Source of the DNA: Vanilla planifolia
Lineage: Eukaryota; Streptophyta; Magnoliopsida; Asparagales; Orchidaceae
Assembly (NCBI GenBank): GCA_023846275.1
Contig: JAIUJO010000140.1
Location: forward strand, 1,121,736-1,185,735
Direction of reading: 5' to 3'
Length of the DNA: 64,000 bases
Position 1 is the stretch's first letter. The number at the start of each line of letters is the position of its first letter. Made by a program: the position numbers and the translations under genes. The notes beneath the pieces are model-generated. The model searched no databases. It saw only the letters and a program-made list of their open reading frames with translations, and was not told the DNA's origin. Of the stretch, positions 38,516-56,000 are shown piece after piece.

Positions 38516-41500
38516 AAAAGACACATGTAGATGCACACACTTAAGGGCATAGACACAAAAACATGCACTCATATATACATGCAAAAAACACATATTCATG
38601 CACACATGTGTACCCGTGCATGCACATGTACACACACTTGCACACACTCACATGCATATGGATGTACAAAAATATTTGCTCGCACATACACTCATATGCA
38701 CACCCACGCACACATGCACATGCACACTCTTAAGAAAACACACATGCACATGCATGCACACCCACATGCACGCATGCAAAAACATGGAAACATACACAAA
38801 CCAACATGCAAGTATGCACACACATAAATCCAACCACACACATACACGAGTTGACATACATGCACTCACATATGCAAGAATGCACTCACAAGAGCAGAAG
38901 TTTATACACTAACAAACACACACATAAGCATACACATAAATATACACACATGTGCTCATAAATATGCATGCATACCTACTAAGATGCTTGTGCATACACA
39001 CACACAAACACACATAGAAATTCACACATGTACAAACGTGCATACGCACACACAAAAGAACAACACACATAATAGCACGAACACACATGCACACACATAC
39101 GCAAACCTTCATGCACACACACAAACAAATTTACACACACATGCACACAAAACTCAGACACAAACCCACACAAACATACGTACATAAACAAACACATACA
39201 TAAACACACATGCAAGCACACACATAGATGTATGAATCTACATGCACACGCACAACAACACACACCCACACATATGCACAAACACAACCACACAAAACCA
39301 CACACACATGAAAAAGAACATGCACGTACATGCTTAAAGATACACATAAGAACAAACATACACACCCTTATGCACACACACGCACAAATGCACTCACACA
39401 TAGCACGTGCACACACACCCATGCATACACAGATGCTCACACATATGTATGCCCTCATACATAGATGCATGCACACAAAACTTGTACACATGTGCACACA
39501 CACACACACATATGCATGCACACACACATACACACGTATCCACACACATGCACAAACATTCACCTATGCAACCACTCATACCCACACACATACATGCATA
39601 CAAACACACACAGGACAAATGCATGACCACATACATACACACGCCCATGCCTGCACACATGCATGCACAAAAACATACATAATCACACATGTGTAAACAC
39701 ACATGGACACATGTAGATAAACACATGCACACAAACAAATAAATGCAAACATATGCAAATAAAGAAGCACCCACACAAGCATATAAGCACAAACACACAT
39801 GCTCATAAGCACATAAACTCACATGTGTGCACATTTATATATGAACATATGTGAGTGCACACACACAAGCATAGGCACACGTACACATGCATAAGAAAAT
39901 ACACACAAAAACATGCACATGCGCATGCACACATATGCATAAATATGCATGCATGAACCCACACAAATAGGTGCACTAAAACTTACACACATGCAAACAT
40001 ACATGCACACCAGTGGATACTCACATGGACACACACAAGCACAAATAGGCACACTCACATGAAAACACATACATGCACACACATGTGTAGACACACATAG
40101 ACACAGATGCATTATCAAACACATGCACATGAGCACATGTGCACATGATCACACACACACACATGTACTCATGTGCATGCACACATATGCAAACTTGTAC
40201 ATACACTTACACATGTGATCACCTAAATACACCCACACACATGAATAAACACACATGTGCACATGAACAAATGCACACACCTTTGTATATGTGCACGCAA
40301 ATTAACACACACTCACATATGTTGGTACACACATATACATGCAAATGTTTACACAAACAAACACATGTATATAGACACACACGCACACATTCTTACGAAC
40401 ACACACACACACCTACACACAAACATACATTTACATGCATGTAAACATACACACACACACACATAGACATGGATAACAGCATAAACACATGCACACACAC
40501 AAAGAAAAACAAATAAACATAGGAATACACATGCATACACATATACACACATACAAACACACATGAACACAAGCACAAACTTGTAGTCATAGGCACACAA
40601 ACACAAATCCACAACTACACAAACACACATGCAAACACTCGCATGCAGTATACACACACAAACACATATAAATGTACACATACACACATTTGCATGCACA
40701 CATGCACCCACCAACATACATACATAAGCAAACACACACAGACAAATATTAACATAGAATCACATGTACTCAAGCACAGATATGCATAGACACAAGCACA
40801 AACATGCACACATGCACACATACACACACACACACATGTCTACACACATGCACACAAGTGCACGTGTATAAGTAACCATATGCATATGCACACATGTGCC
40901 CATGCACATGTGCACAGATGCACACACACACACTTGCACACACACATGCACACATAGACACACATAGATATACATAAGAGCATGCACACACGAAACCATA
41001 CATTCACAAGCATGTATGCACACAAACTCATGCATGCCCACCTACACGCACGCACACTCACATGTCACACACACATGCATACAAGTGAGTACACATACAC
41101 ACTTGAATGCATACGCACATGCTCCCACTCATAAGCAAATAAACACATACACATGCATACGTAGATGCACACTCATACATACACTTACACATTCACACAT
41201 ACATTCCTACACTCACACACTCAAAGACACACACAAAAGCATGCACACACACACACAAATACATGCAAACAAGTACACATGCATGCATCGACTCACAGAA
41301 GCACACATTAACATACATACATGCACACATGCACACACACAAAAGCATACCCACCCACCCGCACACACACGTACACCCATGCATACACATGAACACAATA
41401 AAGTACATCAACATGCACACATGCGTGTGCACACATATGCACAACAACACACACACGAGCACAAACATGCATGTGAATATGCACACACTCATGAATGCAC

Positions 41501-44233
41501 ACACGCACCCACTCATATGCACATAGATGTGCACACAAACACTCATACATGCACATGCACATGCACAACACACACCCAAACACACATAAAAACACACACA
41601 CACACAAGATTGCATGCACAAAAGCACACACAGATGCAACCACACACACATAAGTACGTATACACACATGCACACACACATGCATGCATACAAATGTACG
41701 CACATACACATACAAAAAACTCACACATGGATGCAAAAACACAAACATGCATAGGCACACTTAAACACATGTCTACTACCACCCATTAATATGCACACAC
41801 ACACAAATACATCCTCACTCATGCACACATGCACAAAGATAAGCACATTTACAAGCAAAATTAAAGGCACACATACAAGTGCACAAACATACACATACAC
41901 ACATAAAATACGAACATGCACACACAATGATATGCACATGCACGCATGCACACTCATATGCACACAAGCAAGCACACTAACACTGACACACAGACACCTG
42001 CACATGCACACACATACATATGTACAAGCTTGCACATAATCATGCACACTCACATGCAAACTCATAGGCACACACAAAAAACAAGTTCATAAATATGCAC
42101 ACATACACACACACTCACTCACACATAGGAGTGCACGCACATGCACATGTGCACATAGAAATGCACACATACACAAATGTACACATACTCGCATACAAAC
42201 ATACACATACACAAGCCCTTATGCACACTAGCACACACACAAACACATATACACAAATGCACATACATTTATACATGCACACACGTGCACACACTCATAG
42301 ATGCACACACATAAGAATGAATGCTTATGTACGTGCAAGCACATGCTCTTATGCTTGCATGTTCACACACACTCACAAGCACACACACATACACACATGC
42401 ACACATGTGCACTCACACTCACGTACACACACATATGCATACACACATAGACACATGACACACACATGCACACACATGCACATACATATGCACACACATA
42501 CACACAAACACTCACATTCACATGTACACCCACACATGCCTGTGCACTAGCACACACATATGCACACACATGTACCCACACACACGTGCATATAGACACA
42601 CATGCAGGCACATAGACATGCAAACACGAGTACACACACACTCACATGCATATAATCCTATACACACATGCGTGCGCACATGAACACACATAAGCATGCA
42701 CCTACACACACACACTTGTGATTACATGCACAGACACACACACATGCACTCCTGCACAGCCACGCACACTTGCATACATACAAATATCCAATCACACAAC
42801 AATACATACGAACACATACACACAAGTACACTCACACACACACACACATGTGCACGCATGCAAATCCATAAAAACACACACATACACATACATACATATG
42901 CACACACACACACACACGTACACATAAGCATGCACATGCACAAAAACACACACACAAACTCATGTCTACAAATGTGCACACACACATGCACACATCGACA
43001 CATGGATGCACTCACACATACAAAACAAATGCACCCACAAACACCACCAGTAGTCACATGCACAAATGTCTACACATGCACTATTACACTCATAAATAGA
43101 CACATGTGCACACACTCGCACGTGCACATGCACACATAAGCACATAGACATAAAAACACATGCACACACAAACACATTTTCACATGCACATGCACACACA
43201 CATGCACACATACATGCACACACACACAAACATACATGCACATGCATACATGCTTAGACTCATGAACACCACACACATGCATGCACACAAATACACTCAT
43301 GTAGAGACCCATATGCACACATAGAAATAACCACACATAGACACACACACTAACATAAACACACATGCATCCACACACACACACATGCACGCACATGCAA
43401 ATGAATAGATACACACACATGAATATAAACACATCCCTAAATGCATATACGCACACAAATGCTCATTAACACACACACAAACATAGATAAGAATACACAT
43501 GCACACACAATCATACTTGTACATGCATATATACACATGCACATAAACACACATGGACAAACACAAACAAACACTCACACATTGACACATGCATGAACAC
43601 AAACACATAAAAACATGCACACACCCACAAACTCACATGCATATACATGCACACACATACAAACACACACACACATGTAGTCACACAAACACACACACAT
43701 AAGTGCTCAAGTGCCCATGCACACACATTCAAACATGTACATATAGACTCACACACATGCAAGCACAATCACAAACACATGTGCATATAAACATAAACAC
43801 ATATGCATACTTGCATGATAACACACACCCATTCACACACAAAAACATGCACAAATGCACACATAGTAAGCATAAAAGTACACATGCACGAAAATAGGCA
43901 CTCACACACATATAGACATGCACATAAGCAAACAAACTGACGCATTGACATGTACACACACATATGCTCACATATGAATATGCATAGATATAGACAAACA
44001 CAAATATCCACACACACACACATGAATGCAAGCAAGCAAACACACATATATACATGCAAGCATGCAAAGACAAGCACATGCATACAAACGCACTCACGCA
44101 TGCACACACATGCATATGCACACGCCTAATGGCCTAGGCAAAAAAGACACATGCATCGACACATGAACAAACATGTGTAATCGCGCACCCATGTGTACCC
44201 AAGCACATGCGTAGGCATGCATATACAAATGCA

Positions 44234-44869
44234 CACCCTCGCATGCATACAAGTGCACAAACACATAAACAAAATGCATGTACATGAGCACACACATGCA
44301 TGCCCATACACATATGCACTCTCATACACACACAAATCCCCACCTCCTACACAAATTCTTAGATGCAAAAGCAAAAGCAAACACACTCACACACGTGTAT
44401 GTATACACATGCACGCAAATACACACCCAAGTATACACACACACATACATGCATGAACACACCAACACGTGCACACATTCATGCACTTATACAAACACAT
44501 AAGCACACATACACATATGCACACACATGCACACAAACACATGCATACAAATAAATATGCTTACAAACATACATGAACACACAAATATGCAAACACACAC
44601 ACATATGCATGCATGCAAGCATGGAAACACACACAAATTTGCATGCAAACATAAATACACACACATATGCAAGCTTAGAAGCACACACACATACGAATAC
44701 ACATATATGCACCAACAAATGCACACACACATGCTTACCCATGCACACATGCACATGCACACACATGTAGACACACATGAGCACCCTCACATACATACAA
44801 GTGCAGAAAGACACACATAAATGCATGTACATGAGCATTCACATGCATGAACTTGCACACATATGCACT
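44234..44869 (+). repeat. Dispersed duplication inside array block II
   Basis: The stretch at 44234-44320 ('accctcgcatgcatacaag', 'aaatgcatgtacatgagca', 'catatgcact') returns at 44783-44869 ('accctcacatacatacaag', 'aaatgcatgtacatgagca', 'catatgcact'), offset 549 bp. The shared order of several rare words shows a copied segment rather than composition alone. Confidence 0.75.
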
Positions 44870-46914
44870 TACACATACATAGACTTAGACGACTATGCAC
44901 ACACTCAAATGGACAAACAAAGCTTCACACACTAGCACACCTACATGGACATGGACATGCACATAGGTACACCCAAGTATGCACCCATGCACACACATGT
45001 GCATGCATGCAAGCGCACACACATGCTTGAACACATTCACATGTGCTCACAACTGCACACTCACACAAATACACAAATATACATGAATGCATAAATACAA
45101 ATACAATTAGTCATACGTAAAAGTTGTATGCATTCACACAAAGATGCAAGCACACACACACACATGTCAATGTACATGCAAATGCATGTGTGAACATGCA
45201 TGCACACAAATGCACACAAACACACACATGCATGTGCACACACACATGCACATACAAAATGCACCAACACATGCACACACATAAAAACACACATGCAGAC
45301 TCACACTTGCCCCTCCACACACCACACACCTGCATAAAAAATGTAGATATAGACACACACACTCACATGTACACATACACACACATATACATATACATGC
45401 ACACACACACACAAAACCCACATACATACAAATGCATGCACAGGAACACACACATTTACAAGCACATGCAGACATAAGAACAGATGCAAACATGCTCACA
45501 CGCCAATCCAAATGCCCACCCACACACACGCATACACACACAACATACCCATGCAAAATGAAAACACATACATGCACATGTATGCATAAATGTAGGCATA
45601 CAACAAACAAAAGCATGACAATGCATTTGCACAAGTGAACATACATTCCTATGCACAAATAAATGCATGCATGCACACACCCACAAGGACACGTGTACTT
45701 ACACACATGCATTCTCACACACACCCATACATGCACAAATGTGCACTCTCGCACACACACACATTCACACATGCACATGCACACCCGTGGACACACATGC
45801 AAATGCACACAAGCACATGCACAAGCATTTTCAAATGCACAAATAAAAACACACACACATGCACACATGGACATACACATACACATATGTGTTCACACAC
45901 ACACATCTAGACAAACACACCCACACACATACAGCCCTACAAATGGATACACACACAAATCCACAGACACTTGCAAAGGAACACATGCACAAACACACAT
46001 GTGTAGGCACATGCACCCAAATATGTATATTCACTTGCACTCTCAACCAGACACATATGCAAGCACTCATGCACACAAACATGTACATGCACATGCACAC
46101 AAACCTACTCACACAAAAAAATAAGCACACACTCACACAAACACACACATGAACATACTACAAATATACACAAAGACATGCACACACACCCACCCACACA
46201 CACTTATGTGCACACACATGTATGCAAACTGAGGCATAGAAGCACATTTGTATGCACCCAGACACACACCAGCACACATTGACACACACATGAACACACA
46301 TACCAACCTACACACCTATCCACATAAACATAGATAGGCAAGCACACACTTAAACAAAAGCTCCAAGATGCACCCACATGCATGCAAACACAGGCACCTA
46401 AAATCACCCATAATCAAGCAAGCACACACACACACACACAATTATAAACACAAGTGCTCCCACACACAAACATGAACATGCACACACACACTTACTAGCA
46501 CTTGCACACAAACATGCTCAAAAACACATAGATATAGACAGAGGCAAATACACATGGGCACACACATGCACATGTACACACACTCACACATGCATGCACA
46601 CACACACACACACAAGCACATTCACACAAACTCATACACACATGCATACACACAAATGGAAGCATGAGAACACACACACATGTATGTAGATGCAAATAGA
46701 CACAAAAAATAACACACAAGTAGACAAGTACACTCACACACATCTATTGACATGTACAAATACACACACACATACACACTCACATAAAGGCATGACACAT
46801 ATGGGCAAGTGCATGAAAAATTTCATACACACATGCCCCTAAATAGAATGATGCTCACACATACAGATGCATGCCTGCACTCGCACATGCTAATAGGCAC
46901 ATAAACACACACAC

Positions 46915-46934
46915 ATATATATATATATATATAT
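46915..46934. repeat. (AT)n microsatellite inside the CA array
   Basis: About 20 bp of perfect AT alternation between 'acacac' and 'gcaattgc'. Confidence 0.9.
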
Positions 46935-48311
46935 GCAATTGCATTAGCACATAGATGTCCAAACACACAAATGCACATGCCCATGAAAAAAGACACACAT
47001 GGACATAGATACACAACCACATGCATACAAACACATATGCACACATGCACACATGAACATACAATTACTTGTGCAGCAAAGTACTCACATACACATGCAC
47101 ATGTATACACATAGAAACACATGAAAACACATGCATACATAGATAAATAACTGTACACACATAAACAACTGCACACAAAAATGTGCACGTACACAAACAC
47201 ACATGCACACATGCTCACACATCTCCACACACATAGGCGCACTTAGACACACACACACACACGTACTGACACATGCACACATACATACATAAACATGAAT
47301 AAAGATAAACACATAAGCATACACAAGCACACACGTATGCATGCATCTACACCAAACACATATAGATGTGCACATAACCACATGCACATGCATACATGCA
47401 TGCACACATGCCCACACTCATATGCACACACACACATGCACACATATACACGTGCACACACACGCAAACATAGGCAGACACACACACAAACATACCCACT
47501 TGCAAACACACAAACACACCCACATGCACAAACACTCACACATGCACGAACGTAGGCATGCACACATATACACCAACATGTGCACCCACAAATGCACTCA
47601 CACACATACATAAAAGACTCACATACTTACTCGCATGCTCGATGATGCGAACATATGCATACACCCATGCATATGCACAAGAACACCATATACACATACC
47701 TAAACATAAACACACACACAAGCCCACATAGATAGACACATAAACATGCAAGCATATGCACATGCATATACACATGCACAGTCATGCACACACATGTACA
47801 TGCACACAAATGCACATGCACCCACAAATGAGCTTGCATGCATTCAAACAGACTCACACATACACATGCACATAAAAATACACATACATGCACATGAATA
47901 AACACCCAGTTACTCACACAAACACAAATGCACAAACACAATCCCCTCACATAATAACACGCATAGACATACTCACTCGCACACACACACGTGCAAACCT
48001 ACAAGCATCCAAACACACTCACAAACACATGCCCAAGCACACAAAGACATACCCACAAACACACATGCATGCACACACTCATGCATGTTAGACACAGATG
48101 TACACATATGCACTCACAAGCGCATGCACATGCATGCACAAAAAAATACACATAAGCACATGCTCACAGATGCATAAACACATGTGCACAAACTCACATA
48201 GGTTAATAGACACATGTATGGGCGCAAACACATAGACATAGATGCACTCAACAACACACACATGCACACCCTCAAAGCTACACTCCCATGTACACACAGA
48301 CATGTACACAC

Positions 48312-48329
48312 ATATATATATATATATAT
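48312..48329. repeat. (AT)n microsatellite inside the CA array
   Basis: About 18 bp of perfect AT alternation between 'gtacacac' and 'gggcgcac'. Confidence 0.9.
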
Positions 48330-49417
48330 GGGCGCACACTCACACACAAATACTCACACATTCTTATAGACACACATGCACAAACACATGCATACATAAT
48401 ACATATAAAAAACACTTGAGCACAAACATTCACACACACATGCACACGCAACATACAGAAACAAATCCACACATGAGAACATATGCATGCATGTACAAGC
48501 ACACAAACTCACCCATACACTCGCACAAGCACACACATGTCTACACTCATATGCAGAAAACATTACACAAATACACAAATGTGTGTGTACACACATACAT
48601 AAACACGCATGTGTATGCACATAGACACAAAGAAACACAAGAAAACACAGGCACACATGCATACGTGCACGCTAACACACACACACACGTGTGTGCACAC
48701 ACACATGACATGGATTAACATGCACATGCATACACATAGATGCATACACACATGAACACACGTAGACACAAACATGCACATACACATGTGTTCCTACATG
48801 CATGTAAAAACACGCATGCATACGTGCACACCGATGCACACACATGCATATGCACACATAAGTAAACGCACAAGCACAATCACTAACATGAACACTTGTG
48901 CACACATCTACACACATGTGTGCATGAACATACACTCACACATATATGCATAAATACGTACACACACATGTATGCTAACATCCACAAATGCACACACACT
49001 CACACAAAGATGAATACACATGCATGTATCCATGCATGCACATGCTACAGCACTTGCACACAAATGCATAAGCACACAAATGCATAAGCACACATGCACA
49101 CACACACATAGAAAAATACATGCATGTGCACATATATGCAAACACACACACATACATACACTTGCATACTCCACATAAATGCACATACACATGTATAAAC
49201 AAGCACTTTCATACAAACACCATGAACACATATTTGCATGGACAAGCACACACACACATGCACGCACATAAAGCCTTATGCACACACACACACACTAACA
49301 CTTGCATATATGCATATGCACATGCAATCACATAGACATGCACAAATACACATGCACATGCAGACATCCAAACAAACTTAAATGCTCACCCAAAAACACA
49401 CAAAAGCACACACACTT

Positions 49418-50012
49418 AATAATCAATTTTATGTCATTTAATATTTTTTTGATTAATTATTTATTTATTGCTAAATGATTGAATGGGCTTATCATTTGTT
49501 AGATTTTAGCTTTTTTTAGTCTTTTTTATACCATCTTTTTTCAATGTATGACCTTTGCAATTAGCAAGGCAACCCAAATACATTTAGTATTATCAAGTCG
49601 ACCATTTTTATTCTTATTTCTTTTAATTATCTACAATATTGCATTCAACAAGATTATATTTTCACAATACAATCTATTAAGTATTATAAATAAAATTTTT
49701 AAAATATATTTTTTTAAACATTTACATACTTATCTTTTACATTTTTAATTATTTTTATTGTGTTAATTTATTTATCATAGTTTGATCTTTAGGAATAATT
49801 TTTTGAAAAATGAAACACAAAAAACAAATTTTCAAAATTTTCATTAACATAAAACTAGAAAAATTTAAGTTAGCTATGAGTTTCTTTTTTTTGCACTAAA
49901 ATATTTTTTTAATATCAAGAAAAAAATTCTCTTGATAGAAAGGATTTATTTTTTATTAATAAAAATCTTTATAACTCTAAATTATTTTATGATTTTTTAT
50001 GTTTTTTTCGAT
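49418..50012. mobile_element. AT-rich insertion with possible 4-bp target duplication (ACTT)
   Basis: The array stops at '..cacACTT' (49414-49417) and resumes at 'ACTTgcacatg' (50013 on). Removing the insert and one ACTT restores 'cacacACTTgcacatg', an ordinary array phrase, which supports insertion. The 595 bp are extremely A/T-rich with long T and A runs. No terminal inverted repeat, no TG...CA ends and no protein motif were found. A plus frame at 49548-49748 (66 codons, Leu/Ile/Phe-rich) is most likely random. The class is unknown. Confidence 0.6.
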
Positions 50013-53000
50013 ACTTGCACATGAACACATGGACCCATGCACCCACAAACATTGATGCACACTCATAAATAAACATATGTGCATACACTCACACATGCAT
50101 ACCCATATGCACACATGCACACATGCACACGCACACACACACATGAATGCACACAAATGTTCACATAAACACACACACCTACATGCTCACATGTATACAC
50201 TTGCACAGATATGCACATTGACACACACACACACACACAGACACATACATTAGAACATGCATGCATGCACATGCACAAATACACACATGCATGAATGCAC
50301 ACACAAAAACACACCTATGTACACTCACATCTGCACTCATGCACACATACATATATAAATATGTATGGACATGTACAAATGAACAAATACACATGCACAC
50401 ATGTATACACACACACATACACACACATATACACCAATGCACACAAATGAACATGGACATAAACACATACAAACACACATATGCATGCACACACTCATGC
50501 ACACATAACGATAGAGGCATGAACAACCATAGACATGCACACACTCATATACACATGGGCACACACACATGCATGCCCACACACACATACAGATGCTCAC
50601 ACATAAGGATAAACCTTGTGCACACATGTTCACAAACACACACACATGTACATGTAAGCACACATGCTTACCCATGCACATATGCAAACACACATATGAA
50701 CAAGTAAGCACCCACAACCACAGGCATAGGAACACAAACATAGGCATGCACACAAGCACATGTATGCACACCCACAACACACACACACACATGCATAAGG
50801 ACTCACACACATATATAAAAAGGCTCACATGCACAACACACACACACACATACATGATCATTAACACACCTATACCCATATACATGCACACACATACACT
50901 CAAACACACCAATATGTGCACATGCTCACATAGATGCACAAACATAGCAACACATATACACACATAAGAAAACAAATACATGCACATGCACACAAAAGAA
51001 CACACTAATTTGGACTTGCAAACACACATACACACATGCGAATGCAGACACACACATAAAAAGGAAAATATGCGCACACATTTAGACGTACAACTACACT
51101 CGCATACATATGCACATAAAGAATCAAGTACACATAGACACAGACACATGTATACCCATGTGTATAGACATGCCCACATACAAACACACACATGCAGACT
51201 AGAATAGAACACACTTGCAAGTGCACACACACAAACACATGCACATACACGTACAAAGACATATACACATGTTCACACACACACACACACACACTTGTAT
51301 ATGCATGCAACCATTTATGTGTGAACATGCACCCAAAAATACATGCATGCATACACACATTCACCTGCACACACACACACATGAACACATGCACACATGC
51401 AAAATAACACACACACGTAGACACACACAATAGCAAATGTGCAAATGCACACACACACATGCAAATGCATAGTCGCATGCAAACACGCAAGCACACTTAA
51501 GCATGCACACATGTAAGAACTCACACATGCAACACAAATAGGTACACACACTAAGTCCATAGCAATACATACACACAGACACACACTAACACACATATGC
51601 TAAAATGGACAAACATGCATGTAAGAATGCACACAAGCACCCGCATACACACACACAAACATGCTCACACATGAGAAAACAAATACGTGCACAAGCACAA
51701 AAAGGAACACACACTAAGATGGACTTGCAAACACACATAGACTTGCATATGCATGCAACCCCAAATATGCAAACATGCACCTAAAAATACATGCATGCAT
51801 GCACACATGCACCTGCACACACACATGAACGTGTGCACACATGCAAAAGAACACACACACACACACATAGACACACACAAGAGCAATTGCACAGATGCAC
51901 ACACACAAACATGCAAATGCATAGTCACATGTAAACATGCAAGCACACTCAAGCATACACCTATGCAAGAACTCACACACGAAACACAAACATGTGCATG
52001 CACTAAGTCACATAGCCGTACATACACACACACTAACACACATATGCTAAAATGGACACACATGCATGTAAGAATGCACATAAGCACCCACATGTACACA
52101 CACAAACATGCTCACACAAATACATGAAATGATGTACACACAAACACACCCACACATATGCATACACAAACACATACATAGACAGACACATATGCACATA
52201 CACAAACACACTTGAACATGCACACTTACACACATACACATGCACCACCCACACACAGACATGTAGACACAAACACACAACCACACATATGTACACATTC
52301 AAAAGCTCACACATACACACATAAGATGACATGCACACATGCACTTGCATACACAAAAAAGCAAGCACACAAATAAATATATACATGCAAACACACCACA
52401 AAAACCCATTAAGATAGAAACACATACACAAAAATGCAACTATAGCACATGCAATGACACACACAAGCACACACATGCATATACACATATACACATGTGC
52501 ACACACATAGGCATAGATACAAGCACATCCAAACATGCATGCATGCACACAATAAACACACGTGCACATCCACGCACAAACAAGACCATGCATATGGATG
52601 AAAATGCGTACACAAACACACGAAGTTACACAGATACACACACATGCACACGAATAGGCTAACACACACATGCACATACATACCATCACACACACACACA
52701 TACATGCACACTAATGCACACAAGCATATACACACACACTTACATATACACATAAATATGCAAAAGCATGCACACATGTACATACACACATATATGCACA
52801 TGCACTCAGACTTGCACACAAATGCATGCACATGTGCCTACACATGCTTTCATGTACAAATGCACATGTGCACAAACACATAAGCATGAATGGACATGCA
52901 CACAAGAATGAATGGACATACACACATGCACATGCACCAACACATGCATACAAACATGCAAGTGCATGTACACACACATAAGCACACAAGAATGCATACA

Positions 53001-56000
53001 CACATACACACACATATGAGCATAGGCATGTGCAGACATATGCACATGCACACATAAAAGTATGCACACTCAAATGCACACATGCACACATGCACACACA
53101 TCTATAAGAACATGTAGAACACTCTCTCATACACACATAAATATACAAACATGCACATATGCACACTAACATGCACACACCCATGCACACACAAATACAC
53201 ATACACACACATGCAGACACATGCACACTAATGTGCACACACATACATATGCATACATGGATATATGAAAAGGTACACACATGTGCCCATGCTCATGCAT
53301 ACACATGAACACACAAACACACCCAACAATAACACACAAAATCGCATGCACATGCACACACACCCACACACACACACACAAGCACACACACACACAAACT
53401 CACACAAATGCTTATAGATAGATGCACGCACACACATGCACAACTAAACGCACATGCAAACACACACATAAACACAATGCACATATGTACTCACACAAAG
53501 AAACATTCACACATGTACACCAACACATGCATATAAACACATGCACACTCTCACACACCCACACAAACTTATACATACACAATGGATCACACAAATGCAC
53601 ATACTCCCATATCCACACCCATCATATTGACATATAAGAATAAACAAAAAACATGCACACACACACACACACACACAACCACACATGAACATATACACAC
53701 ACACAATTGTACATATATGCACATAAGTAGATGCATGCGCTCACACACACGAATGCACAAGTACACACCTATGCAGACACACTAAAACATGCATCTAGAG
53801 ACACATTCAAACATGCACAAACACACACTTGCACATTAACACAAGCACATCAATGCTCAGAAAAAGACACAACCATGCATGCACAAGTGCATGCACACAC
53901 ACATACAAACTCACATTAACACATTCAAACACACACATTCACACACAAACATTGGTACACACACACACATGCACACACACACTCACATCCACACACACAC
54001 ACACCCTTACACTCACAAACTAGCGTACAAATACACACAGAAAGCACACACAATAAAACATGAATATGCACACTCACATGCATATATAAACACTCACACA
54101 CACATGTGCACATGCACATGCACACACAAAAGCACATGCACACTCAAATGTATACACAAAAAAACACACATACTTACAAATATTCACAAACACACATTGT
54201 CCTTATATAACAACACAAACATACACATATGAAGAGATACACACATGCATGCATCCATAAACACGCTTGCATGTATGTGCATGAGCACACACATGCGCAC
54301 ACCCATACATGTATGCACACACATATGTACACACACTCACACACATGAACACAAAAAAACATGCACATGACAAAACATACAGATATATGCACATGCATAC
54401 ACACAAATGCAAACACATAAATATGTACATGCACACACACACCCACATTTACACACCCATATGCACATGCACACATAAACACACACACACATGCACATAA
54501 ACACAGACATATAAATTCACACACATGCATACACACACACATACAAACATACATGTGCACAGCCATACAAACACATTAGCACACACATTGAACCACACAT
54601 GCAACCACAAACACCCATACATTCATGCACACACGCACCCATGAATTCACATGCACAAACACAAAAGCATGCTCACTCACACACATGCACAAACACATGC
54701 ACCCACACACATGAGCTCACAGACAGAAATGGTTGCACACCCACACAAACATACACTCACATGCATACACACTCATAGGCACACACATGCCCAAAAATAA
54801 GGATATGTACATAGACATGCACACAAAATATATGCACATGCAAAAACACACATAAAAAACACACAAACAAGAACACACAGCCATGCAAGCACGTGCACAC
54901 ACACACAAGCATGTATGCATGCACAAAAGCACACACCCATACAAGCACACACATCCTTACACACAGAAGTATAGACATGCCAATGCACACACATACACAA
55001 GCATGTAAACGCATACCCAAGACTACACTTGCACACACACAAGCACAAATAGATATTTACACACACAAAGATTCATGTACACAAATACACATATACAAAT
55101 GCAGATAGGCACCCCTCCAAATGCACACACGAACACACACACATTCACATGTGTATGCATGCACACCAAGACACTGACACATGCACATGCATGTAAACAC
55201 ATGCATACACATGCACACACATGTGCACAGGTACATGCACAAGAACTCACATGCAATTGCACAGAAACACACAAACATACACACACACATGCACTTATAG
55301 TCACATACACATGCACACTCACACATGCACACACAAACATGCAAATTCACATATGCACACACACTCAAACATGCATTCACACATGTATACATGTAAACAT
55401 GCACAGGCATGCACAAATGTGTGTGCATGCACACGTGTACAAACACACATTAGCTTTAAGAAATACCCCTCCAAACATGCACACACATAGGGCATGAATC
55501 TGCACACACACACTTATGAACATACATATATACCCACACACATAGACATGCAAAAACAAATGTTATTGCATGTAAGAAAAAACAAACGTACAAACACATA
55601 AGCATACAACCGCACATGCAAATGCAATAACACACACGCACACATGCTCCCAAACACACACACATAGGTACTAACACACATAGTCACACACACACCTGCA
55701 TATGTACACACTTACATACTCACATACACCTACTCATATGTGCACACATGCATATGTAGGTACACATACAGACATACACATATACACACACACATGCACA
55801 CATCTGCCATCACATGCACATTTTCTACACATGCACAAGCACACACAGATACATGCATACGCATGCAAAAACTCACACATGTACAAATACATCAAAAACG
55901 ATGAATGCATGACCGTACAAACTTGCACACACGTTCGTGCCTATGCACAAATACACACACATTCACACATGTATATTCACTTTTACACACACAAGCAGTC

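Larger units (their letters stand above)
32479..49417 (+). repeat. CA/CATGCA-rich degenerate array, block II
   Basis: 16.9 kb of the same composition and orientation as block I. Line 34081-34140 alone holds five CATGCA words. The sequence is imperfect throughout, with clean (CA)n up to about 22 bp (36373-36394). Small foreign-looking islands occur at about 44124-44150 ('cctaatggcctaggcaaaaa'), 44326-44375 and 45095-45130. The longest continuous frame (34299-35789, plus) is a His/Thr/Met/Ala string without any domain, and minus frames give Cys/Val strings. No gene is called. Confidence 0.9.
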
